DNA of 5,840 nt, taken from Desulfobulbaceae bacterium (lineage in GTDB: Bacteria; Desulfobacterota; Desulfobulbia; Desulfobulbales; Desulfurivibrionaceae). The position numbers and the translations under genes were made by a program. Location of the stretch: assembly GCA_003557565.1 (NCBI GenBank), contig PWOG01000316.1, positions 1-5,840 on the forward strand. The letters are read 5' to 3'. Below the pieces are notes generated by a model. It had not been told where the DNA came from. It saw only the letters and a program-made list of their open reading frames with translations, and searched no databases. Below, in pieces: positions 1 through 4,967 of this stretch; the stretch's first letter is position 1; each line of letters opens with the position of its first letter.

Positions 1-366
1 CAGCTGGAGGCGGCACGACCAGTGCGCAAAGTTGGGGAAACTGACCACCACCTGGTTGCCAATGTCAAGGAGGGTGTGCAGCAACTGGGCTGGGGCGTAG
101 ACCTGTTGCAGGGTCTGGCTCAAAATCACGTAATCGAAGGTGCCGGAAGCGTAATCCCGGACCTCTTCGGTGATGTTGCCCTGCAGTATCGTCAGCCCCT
201 TTTCAATCCCCCGCAGAACCTTGGCCTCCACCATTTCGATGCCGGTGCCCTCCACCGACTTGCTGTCCCGCAGGTACGCCAGCAGATCTCCCTCGCCGCA
301 GCCCAGGTCCAGAACCTTGCTGCCCGGCTCGATCCAGGAGGCGATCACGGACAGATCAAAACGCAT
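1..366 (-). CDS. metW: MetW, methionine biosynthesis protein (3' end cut off by window edge)
   Basis: MetW is a class I methyltransferase-fold protein that accompanies MetX in many bacteria and is needed for, or supports, homoserine acylation in methionine synthesis; its exact chemistry is not settled. The 122 visible residues start MRFDLSVIASWI. The SAM-binding glycine motif VLDLGCGEGDLL lies at about residues 18-29, a YVILSQTLQQV segment typical of the family at about 80-90, and FPNFAHW, a MetW hallmark, near residue 110. MetW is usually about 190-210 residues, so roughly the last 40% lies beyond position 1. The ATG at 364-366 follows the metX stop by 7 bp with no good Shine-Dalgarno sequence, which suggests translational coupling to metX in one operon. 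The call rests on the motifs and the metX neighbour. The alternative, a generic SAM methyltransferase, is unlikely. Confidence 0.93.
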   Translation of the reverse strand, partial: MRFDLSVIASWIEPGSKVLDLGCGEGDLLAYLRDSKSVEGTGIEMVEAKVLRGIEKGLTILQGNITEEVRDYASGTFDYVILSQTLQQVYAPAQLLHTLLDIGNQVVVSFPNFAHWSCRLQL

Positions 367-373
367 GGTCTGT

Positions 374-1552
374 TCAGCTGTCGTTTTCACTCTGCACCTT
401 TTCCAGGAAATTGGCGATCAGGCGGCTGAGCCGCTTGTTGGGTACCAGGAAGGCATCGTGGCCGCTGTCCGCCTTGATCTCGCAAAAACTTACATCCAGG
501 CGGTTTTTCTTCAGGGCCCGGACCAGTTCACGGGACTGGTAGGTGGGATACAGCCAGTCCGAAGTAAACGAAACCACTAAAAAACTGGCTTTGGCCCGGC
601 TAAAGGCCTTGACTGCCGAGTTGGCCTCGCCGCGCTGTTCCAGATCGAAATAATCGGCCGCCTTGGTGACATAGAGGAATGAATTGGCGTCGAAACGCTC
701 GACAAACTTGGTGCCCTGGTGGAGCAGGTAACTTTCCACCTGGAAGTCGATGTCGTCAAACTGGAAGGAAAAATCACCCTTGCTCTGCAGCCGGCGGCCG
801 AATTTGCGGCGCATGGCGGCGTCGGAGAGGTAGGTGACATGGCCGATCATCCGGGCCACCGCCAGGCCGGTGTTGGGTTTTTCGCCGTCGTAATAGTGGC
901 CGTCCCGCCAGTTGGGGTCGGCCATGATCGCCTGGCGGGAGATTTCGTTGAAGGCGATGGCCAGGGCCGAATGGCGCAGGGTGGTGGCCAGGGCTATCAC
1001 CCCGGCCACCCGGTCCGGGTAGCGCAGACTCCATTCCAGAGCCTGCATGCCGCCCAGGGAGCCGCCGACCACCCCCAGCAGCCGCTCAATACCCAGGTGA
1101 TCCATAAGTTTTTTCTGTACCTCCACCATGTCGCCCACGGTGACCACGGGAAAGTCCAGGCCGTAAGGCTTGCCGGTGGCCGGATTGGTGGAACAGGGGC
1201 CGGTGGTGCCGCCGCAGCTGCCCAGGATGCTCGAGCAGATCACAAAATAGCGGTCGGTGTCGATCCCCTTCCCCGGTCCCACCATGTTTTCCCACCAGCC
1301 GGGCTTGGCGTCAGCCTTGCTGTAATAGCCCGCGGCGTGGCAATCGCCGGTCAAGGCGTGGAGGACCAAAACGGCGTTGTCCTTGTTGGGGGAGAGTTCG
1401 CCGTAGGTTTCGTAGGCCACCGTCACCGGTCCCAGGCGGGTGCCGCTTTCAAGCACCAATGCTTCGGTTGGTTTCCGGGCAAAGGAATAATATTTTTTTT
1501 CCACGATTCCAACAGAAGCGCCGGAGGCATCGCGGCTGGTGTATTCACTCAT
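374..1552 (-). CDS. metX: Homoserine O-acyltransferase MetX (acetyl- or succinyltransferase)
   Basis: This cytoplasmic alpha/beta-hydrolase-fold enzyme activates homoserine with acetyl-CoA (or succinyl-CoA in some MetX proteins), the committed step of methionine synthesis. The 392 residues match the usual length of about 370-400. Visible motifs are HALTGDCHAAGYY (65-77), the SILGSCGGTTGPCSTNP loop (108-124) and the nucleophile elbow GGSLGG with Ser165. The charge-relay Asp332 lies in TSDWLYP and His365 in DSGHDAFL, so the catalytic triad is intact. Acyl specificity cannot be read from these motifs alone. MetX proteins paired with MetW are often annotated as acetyltransferases although some use succinyl-CoA. 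An in-frame TGA four codons upstream limits the start to this ATG or a later codon. No clear Shine-Dalgarno sequence precedes it, and a 35-codon ORF ends across the ATG (ATGA overlap). Codons 18-20 contain a run of eight A on the coding strand. metW follows after 7 bp. Confidence 0.96.
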   Translation of the reverse strand: MSEYTSRDASGASVGIVEKKYYSFARKPTEALVLESGTRLGPVTVAYETYGELSPNKDNAVLVLHALTGDCHAAGYYSKADAKPGWWENMVGPGKGIDTDRYFVICSSILGSCGGTTGPCSTNPATGKPYGLDFPVVTVGDMVEVQKKLMDHLGIERLLGVVGGSLGGMQALEWSLRYPDRVAGVIALATTLRHSALAIAFNEISRQAIMADPNWRDGHYYDGEKPNTGLAVARMIGHVTYLSDAAMRRKFGRRLQSKGDFSFQFDDIDFQVESYLLHQGTKFVERFDANSFLYVTKAADYFDLEQRGEANSAVKAFSRAKASFLVVSFTSDWLYPTYQSRELVRALKKNRLDVSFCEIKADSGHDAFLVPNKRLSRLIANFLEKVQSENDS

Positions 1553-1656
1553 GATAGCCGTTCATCAGGGTCGATAACCATCGGGTCGGGCGACTTGCAG
1601 GCAACCACCAGTCTGATCGCGTAATCCGCGTGGCGGGCTGTTCGAGCATCACTCAT
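1549..1656 (-). CDS. Possible 35-residue upstream ORF overlapping the metX start (uncertain)
   Basis: A 35-codon ORF begins at the ATG at 1654-1656 (MSDARTARHADY...) and stops with a TGA that shares the bases ATGA with the metX start codon, the classic geometry of translational coupling. An in-frame TGA lies five codons upstream of its ATG, so it cannot be longer at the 5' end. I do not recognise the product, and it shows no signal peptide or metal-binding motif. Its own ribosome binding site is poor and its third-position GC (about 60%) is not strikingly coding-like. It could be a leader peptide, a small unknown protein or a chance ORF in the 129-bp gap between the upstream HTH gene and metX. 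The overlap, together with the lack of a Shine-Dalgarno sequence for metX, is the main argument for keeping it. Confidence 0.25.
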   Translation of the reverse strand: MSDARTARHADYAIRLVVACKSPDPMVIDPDERLS

Positions 1657-1681
1657 GGTTGATCCGATTCAGGGTGGTGGA

Positions 1682-2062
1682 CTAAGTCAGCAGCGGGGCC
1701 AGCACTTCGCATTTCTTGCACACCGCCATTTTTTCCTTCCAGTTTTTACGGGCCTGGCATTCACAGATGGTGCCGTTGATGAACCAGCACATCTTGCCGG
1801 CCCGGAACTCCCAGGCGGGACATTTTTTCTTCCGGGAAGGCGGGCACTTCTTGACTGTCCAGCAGGGTTTGGGGGGCTTTTCGTGAAGCTCGCGCTGGCG
1901 CGAGAGCAGAAAATACATCTGGCGCTCCACGTGCGGCGGAATTGAACGCCAGCCCTGCTCGTAGCTGTGGATGGCCTTGATGGATGTGCCCAGCAGTTCG
2001 GAAATCTCCTTCTGGGTCTTGCTGAGCTTTTTTCGGGCCTTGTGAAATTCCGCGCTTTCCAT
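1682..2062 (-). CDS. XRE-type helix-turn-helix protein with C-terminal cysteine-rich 'two-CW' domain
   Basis: A 126-residue probable DNA-binding regulator. Residues about 6-60 form an HTH: TQKEISELLGTS (16-27) looks like the second and third helices and IKAIHSYEQGWRSIP (28-42) like the recognition helix and following turn of the Cro/C1 (XRE) family. After a basic, proline-rich linker, the tail carries eight cysteines at 67, 73, 81, 92, 100, 102, 115 and 118. Two of them are followed by Trp (CWTVKKC and CWFINGTIC). The spacing fits a zinc, iron-sulfur or redox-sensing module and resembles what databases call a two-CW domain; that naming is from memory. The start is placed at 2060-2062 because GAGG precedes it by 7 bp. 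An ATG 45 bp further upstream has no such signal. The gene lies on the same strand as metX, 129 bp upstream, and is divergent from the glycosyltransferase gene. The ligand and target genes are unknown. Confidence 0.85.
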   Translation of the reverse strand: MESAEFHKARKKLSKTQKEISELLGTSIKAIHSYEQGWRSIPPHVERQMYFLLSRQRELHEKPPKPCWTVKKCPPSRKKKCPAWEFRAGKMCWFINGTICECQARKNWKEKMAVCKKCEVLAPLLT

Positions 2063-2069
2063 GGGGTTA

Positions 2070-2073
2070 CCTC
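2070..2073 (-). promoter_or_regulatory. Ribosome binding site deciding the HTH gene start
   Basis: The minus strand reads GAGGTAACCCC immediately before ATG, giving a GAGG core with 7 bp spacing. This is the only convincing ribosome binding site near the 5' end of the ORF and favours the start at 2062 over the in-frame ATG at 2107. Confidence 0.7.
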
Positions 2074-2094
2074 GTCTGCTATGCTGTGGGTCAG

Positions 2095-2107
2095 GTGCCG
2101 CCGGCAC
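2095..2107. promoter_or_regulatory. 13-bp perfect palindrome in the HTH gene leader (candidate operator)
   Basis: The plus strand reads GTGCCG-C-CGGCAC: two perfect 6-bp arms around one base, 33 bp upstream of the HTH start codon and between its candidate -10 box and the gene. An XRE-family dimer could bind here to autoregulate, or it could be a small mRNA hairpin. Function is inferred from position only. Confidence 0.3.
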
Positions 2108-2133
2108 TTAAGGCAAGGCGTCAGATTGTAACG

Positions 2134-2139
2134 ATTATA
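2134..2139 (-). promoter_or_regulatory. Candidate -10 box (TATAAT) for the HTH gene
   Basis: The minus strand reads GGTTTATAATCG, a perfect TATAAT about 72 bp upstream of the HTH start codon, inside the most AT-rich part of the divergent intergenic region. No good -35 is seen at 16-18 bp (TGGTTT at 17 bp), so an activator or another sigma factor may be needed. The expected transcript start is near 2127. Confidence 0.4.
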
Positions 2140-2214
2140 AACCATTACGTCGGCCAAAACCACCGTTTAAGCACTCTTTTCTGCTTCCTTTTTGATGATT
2201 ATAAAAAAATCCCG

Positions 2215-2248
2215 TTTCCCGGAACTATACCACACCGTCGACGGGAAA
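2215..2248. promoter_or_regulatory. Inverted repeat and nested palindrome upstream of the glycosyltransferase
   Basis: TTTCCCG at 2215-2221 is matched by CGGGAAA at 2242-2248, a perfect 7-bp inverted repeat with a 20-bp centre. Overlapping it, CCGTCGACGG at 2235-2244 is a perfect 10-bp palindrome. They lie 27-60 bp upstream of the glycosyltransferase ATG, in its probable 5' leader. They could be a protein-binding site or alternative mRNA hairpins, or short palindromes arising by chance. Confidence 0.25.
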
Positions 2249-2263
2249 GAAAGGTCATTCCAT

Positions 2264-2268
2264 GGAGG
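2264..2268 (+). promoter_or_regulatory. Strong Shine-Dalgarno sequence deciding the glycosyltransferase start
   Basis: GGAGG at 2264-2268 sits 6 bp before the ATG at 2275. The open frame runs upstream to an ATG at 2086, but only the 2275 start has a consensus ribosome binding site, and it also places the GT-A core right at the N terminus. Confidence 0.8.
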
Positions 2269-2274
2269 TGGCGG

Positions 2275-3084
2275 ATGCCGGTCAGTTGTGTAATTCCCAC
2301 CCGCGACCGGGCGGAGATGGTAAGTGGTGCCGTGGCCAGTGTGCTGGCCCAGCAGGATTGCGGGACCGGGCTAGAAATTGTGGTGGTGGATGACGGCTCG
2401 GTGGACGGTACCTCTTCCCTGCTGGCCTCCCGTTTTCCCGATCTCAAGCTGGTAAGGATGCCCGGTCTGGGGCCCGGAGCGGCCCGCAACGCCGGGGTGG
2501 CGGCGGCCGCCGGCGAGATCATCATGTTTTTGGACTCCGATGATCGCTGGACCTCCGATCATGCCCGGCGCCTGCTGCTCGCCATGAAGCGGGGCCGGCA
2601 GGTGGCCTATGGGGTTGCCCGCAATCGGGACCAGATCACCGGCGGCGAGTTCTTCATTCCCGACCAAAAGCGCGTTTGCCACGGGGACTGTTTTGCCGAC
2701 CTGCTGCGCTGGTGTTTTCTGGTGCCTTCGGCCATGGCGGTCACCCGGGCGGCCTTTAGCCGGGTCGGTGGCTTCAGCCGGGCGGGGCTGGGTGAGGATT
2801 GGGGGTTTTTTCTGCAACTGGCCCAGTTTTACGATTTCTCCTTTGCCGGACCGGGGGTGATCACCGAGCGGCGGTTGCATCCGGGCAGCCTGTGCTGTCT
2901 GCAGGATCGACGGGATTTGGCTTCAGCCCTGACGGCCCTGCGGGATCTGCCCTGGCAGCCGGAATTTGCCCCGGCGGCGGTGGGGCGCTTTGAGGCGCTG
3001 CTGGCCTGGCTGGCCGATCACCCGGCGCCTTTGGCGTCGGTGCAGGAGTGGTATCTGGCCCTGCACCAAGATCACATGCTGTAA
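2275..3084 (+). CDS. Family 2 (GT-A fold) glycosyltransferase, small
   Basis: A 269-residue cytoplasmic transferase that should move a sugar from a nucleotide-sugar donor to an unknown acceptor. Visible features are the opening beta strand VSCVIPTRDR (3-12), the nucleotide-binding VVVDDGSVDGT (36-46), GPGAARNAG (66-74) and the metal-binding DxD-type motif FLDSDD (85-90). A conserved ED pair (Glu174, Asp175) in GLGEDWGFFLQL fits the catalytic base region of the family. No membrane segment is evident, so this is not a processive, membrane-embedded synthase. The C-terminal third (about 200-269) is a short helical tail without a recognised domain. The gene stands alone: divergent from the HTH gene and convergent with yifB, with no other sugar genes in view. 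Its stop codon is made by the first bases of the palindromic element that follows, so the tail may have been shortened by that element. Confidence 0.88.
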   Translation: MPVSCVIPTRDRAEMVSGAVASVLAQQDCGTGLEIVVVDDGSVDGTSSLLASRFPDLKLVRMPGLGPGAARNAGVAAAAGEIIMFLDSDDRWTSDHARRLLLAMKRGRQVAYGVARNRDQITGGEFFIPDQKRVCHGDCFADLLRWCFLVPSAMAVTRAAFSRVGGFSRAGLGEDWGFFLQLAQFYDFSFAGPGVITERRLHPGSLCCLQDRRDLASALTALRDLPWQPEFAPAAVGRFEALLAWLADHPAPLASVQEWYLALHQDHML

Positions 3085-3187
3085 ACGTGCAGCAGTACCG
3101 CATCTTGCGGCGATCGGCCCGGCTTACGTACTGGTGTACGCGGCGCCGTGCCGCTCACCACAACCTGCGGCACTGCTGCACGTTTAC
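3081..3187. repeat. 107-bp imperfect palindrome between convergent genes
   Basis: The left arm starts GTAAACGTGCAGCAGT (3081) and the right arm ends ACTGCTGCACGTTTAC (3187). The outer 21 bp pair at 20 positions, and pairing continues inward for 22 more positions with 16 matches. The centre contains a small hairpin, CGTAC-TGGT-GTACG. In the minus-strand RNA three of the DNA mismatches become G-U pairs, leaving four mismatches in a stem of about 43 bp. No T tract follows either end, so it is not a standard intrinsic terminator. It could be a REP/BIME-like or MITE-like dispersed repeat, a bidirectional transcription end, or a cruciform-forming site. It lies entirely between the last glycosyltransferase codon and the yifB stop. 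Copy number in the genome is unknown. Confidence 0.8.
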
Positions 3188-3248
3188 CTGGCTTGGGATG
3201 CCTGGTATTCATTGGTGTGAGCGGTGATTTTTATTTTGCTGTTTTTGG

Positions 3249-4772
3249 TTATTTGATTTCCAGGCGGCGGTACTGGACGGCTTCGGCTACATGATTGGGG
3301 TGCAGATGGTCGCTGGCGGCCAGGTCGGCGATGGTGCGGGCGATTTTTAGAATGCGGTGGTAGGCCCGGGCCGACAGCCCGAAACGGCGTACCGCCTCTT
3401 CCAGCAGGCGACGGGACCGGGGGTCCACCGGGCAATGTTTTTCCAGATCGGCGGGCTTCATCCGGCTGTTGTAAAAGGCCGTTTTACGGCGGGGGAAACG
3501 GTGGCGCTGGATCTCATGGGCACGGGCCACCCGCCGGCGAACCTCCGCCGAGGGCTCCGCCGGGCGCTGATCGCTCATCTCCTCAAACTTCACCGCCGCC
3601 ACTTCCAGGTAAAGGTCGATCCGGTCCAGCAGCGGGCCCGAGAGCCGGTGGCGGTAGCGCTGGATCTGGGCCGGGGTGCAGGTACACTCGTGGGTTTCGC
3701 TGCCGGGCCAGTGGCCGCAGGGGCAGGGGTTCAACGCCGCCACCAGCATGAAGGAGGCGGGGAACAGCAGACTCTGCTGGGCCCGGGCGATGGTGACCCG
3801 GCCGTCCTCCAGCGGTTGGCGCAAGCCCTCCAGGACGTTTTGGCGAAATTCCGGCAGTTCATCGAGGAACAGCACTCCGTTGTGGGCCAACGAAACCTGG
3901 CCGGGCCGGGGCAGCTGGCCGCCGCCGATGAGCCCGGCTCCGGAAACCGTATGATGAGGTGCCCGGAAAGGCCGGATCCGCAACAGGCCGCAACCGGCCG
4001 GCAGCTCACCGGCCACGCTGTAGATTTTGGTGGTTTCCAGGGCCTCTTCAAAGGAAAGCTCCGGCATGATGGTGGGCAGGCGGCGGGCCAGCATGGTCTT
4101 GCCGGCTCCGGGCGGCCCCTGCATCAGCAGATTATGGTGGCCGGCGGCGGCGATTTCCAGAGCTCGTTTGATATACTCCTGGCCGCGCACCTCGGCGAAA
4201 TCGACTTCATAATCTGCCGGGGCCTCGGCCGGAGAGGAAGTTTCCACAACTGGAGCCTCCCGCAGACCCTTGATGATCTCCACCGCCTCTCCCAAAGAGT
4301 CCGCCGACAGCAGTTTGACCCCCTGTACCATGGCCGCTTCCGCCGCGTTGGTCCGGGGTACCATTACCGCCTCCACGCCGGCGTCCCGGGCCGCCAGCAC
4401 CATGGGCAGAATCCCCGGGGTGGGCCGCAGCCCACCGTCCAGGGAAAGCTCGCCAATGAGGCACCAATTGGTGGCCCGGTCGGGGGGTAACAGTTCGGTG
4501 GCGGCGAGGATGCCCACAGCGATGGGCAGGTCGTAGCCGGTGCCGCCCTTTTTAAGGTCCGCCGGGGCCAGGTTGATGGTGATCCGGCGAGCAGGAAACT
4601 CGTAGCCGCTGTTCTTGATCGCCGCCTTAACCCGCTCCTTGCTCTCCCGCACCGCGCCTTCGGCCAGCCCTACGGTGGTGAACACCGGCAGACCCCGGGA
4701 GATGTCCACCTCCACATCCACCAGCAGGCCGTCCACCCCCAGCACTGCCCCGCTTTTAACCTTGGCCAGCAT
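3249..4772 (-). CDS. comM: YifB/ComM family AAA+ ATPase (Mg-chelatase-like)
   Basis: A complete 507-residue protein of normal length for this family. ComM in naturally transformable bacteria is a hexameric helicase that drives branch migration of incoming DNA. In many other bacteria the homologue, YifB, has no settled role. Domains in order: an N-terminal ChlI-like region starting MLAKVKSGAVLGVDG with KKGGTGYDLP (74-83) and GELSLDGGLRP (107-117); the AAA+ core with Walker A GPPGAGKT (219-226), Walker B GVLFLDE (299-305) and a likely arginine finger in LLDRIDL (Arg384); and the Mg-chelatase C-terminal helical domain (about 405-505). Cysteines 350, 352, 363 and 365 (NPCPCG and CTC) form the probable zinc-binding cluster usual in the family. 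The ATG has no Shine-Dalgarno sequence, and a promoter-like element ends 6 bp before it. No other competence gene is visible, so a role in transformation here is unproven. Confidence 0.95.
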   Translation of the reverse strand: MLAKVKSGAVLGVDGLLVDVEVDISRGLPVFTTVGLAEGAVRESKERVKAAIKNSGYEFPARRITINLAPADLKKGGTGYDLPIAVGILAATELLPPDRATNWCLIGELSLDGGLRPTPGILPMVLAARDAGVEAVMVPRTNAAEAAMVQGVKLLSADSLGEAVEIIKGLREAPVVETSSPAEAPADYEVDFAEVRGQEYIKRALEIAAAGHHNLLMQGPPGAGKTMLARRLPTIMPELSFEEALETTKIYSVAGELPAGCGLLRIRPFRAPHHTVSGAGLIGGGQLPRPGQVSLAHNGVLFLDELPEFRQNVLEGLRQPLEDGRVTIARAQQSLLFPASFMLVAALNPCPCGHWPGSETHECTCTPAQIQRYRHRLSGPLLDRIDLYLEVAAVKFEEMSDQRPAEPSAEVRRRVARAHEIQRHRFPRRKTAFYNSRMKPADLEKHCPVDPRSRRLLEEAVRRFGLSARAYHRILKIARTIADLAASDHLHPNHVAEAVQYRRLEIK

Positions 4773-4778
4773 TTTTGT

Positions 4779-4807
4779 ATAATTCTCGACGGTTGCTGTT
4801 GTGGCAA
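4779..4807 (-). promoter_or_regulatory. Candidate promoter for yifB/comM, giving a leaderless transcript
   Basis: On the minus strand TTGCCA (4807-4802, 5 of 6 to TTGACA) is separated by exactly 17 bp from AATTAT (4784-4779, 4 of 6 to TATAAT). The -10 ends 6 bp before the yifB ATG, so transcription would start at or next to the start codon. This agrees with the absence of a ribosome binding site. The -10 match is modest. Confidence 0.35.
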
Positions 4808-4827
4808 GAGTTTTCTGCCGCTATAAT
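4799..4827 (+). promoter_or_regulatory. Candidate plus-strand promoter pointing antisense to the stress-protein gene
   Basis: A perfect TATAAT (4822-4827) lies 17 bp after TTGTGG (4799-4804, 3 of 6 to TTGACA, keeping the key TTG). The TATAAT is framed by CCGC/GCGG arms (4818-4831). No plus-strand gene lies downstream before 5840, so a transcript would be a small RNA or antisense to the stress-protein gene. Its -35 overlaps that of the candidate yifB promoter. Confidence 0.25.
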
Positions 4828-4967
4828 GCGGTCTTCACGCCCTTTTTTGGCTTCCTCCTGCCGGAGCCGGGATTTGGTGTGATAGGGGGCTGTTGTCAGG
4901 CCAATGTAGCGGGAGGAACGGTACCATTCAAGGGAAAAATTCAGGGCTGTGTTCAACAATCCAGAGA

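Noticed and set aside
719..1624. 301-codon open frame on the plus strand opposite metX
   Set aside because: It lies antisense to the well-supported metX gene, its translation is low-complexity Gly/Ala/Val/His-rich, and it is explained by GC-rich codon bias on the other strand.
1553..1681. SAM-responsive riboswitch upstream of metX
   Set aside because: The gap is only 129 bp and I could not find the paired helices or conserved core of SAM-I, SAM-II or SAH riboswitches. A covariance-model search would be decisive.
2063..2107. 15-residue N-terminal extension of the HTH protein
   Set aside because: The upstream ATG lacks a ribosome binding site, while the ATG at 2060-2062 has GAGG at 7 bp.
2086..2274. 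N-terminal extension of the glycosyltransferase to the upstream ATG
   Set aside because: It would add 63 residues ahead of the first GT-A strand and run through the divergent promoter region. A strong GGAGG marks the ATG at 2275 instead.
3081..3187. Integron attC site after the glycosyltransferase stop codon
   Set aside because: Position and length looked right, but the ends lack the RYYYAAC/GTTRRRY core boxes, the outer stem is continuous without the unpaired central spacer, and no integrase or cassette array is in view.
3081..3248. Rho-independent terminator for the convergent genes
   Set aside because: The palindrome is much longer than a terminator hairpin and neither end is followed by a T run. 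The T-rich stretch at 3228-3248 is not directly preceded by a GC-rich stem.
3357..4490. 377-codon open frame on the plus strand opposite yifB
   Set aside because: It is fully antisense to yifB, whose motifs are intact. The product has no recognisable domain and a composition typical of GC-rich shadow frames.
4756..4959. 67-codon minus-strand ORF in the gap between the stress-protein gene and yifB
   Set aside because: It begins with TTG, has no ribosome binding site, overlaps the yifB start by 17 bp and resembles no family I know. The stretch is better read as a regulatory intergenic region, although a small protein is not fully excluded.
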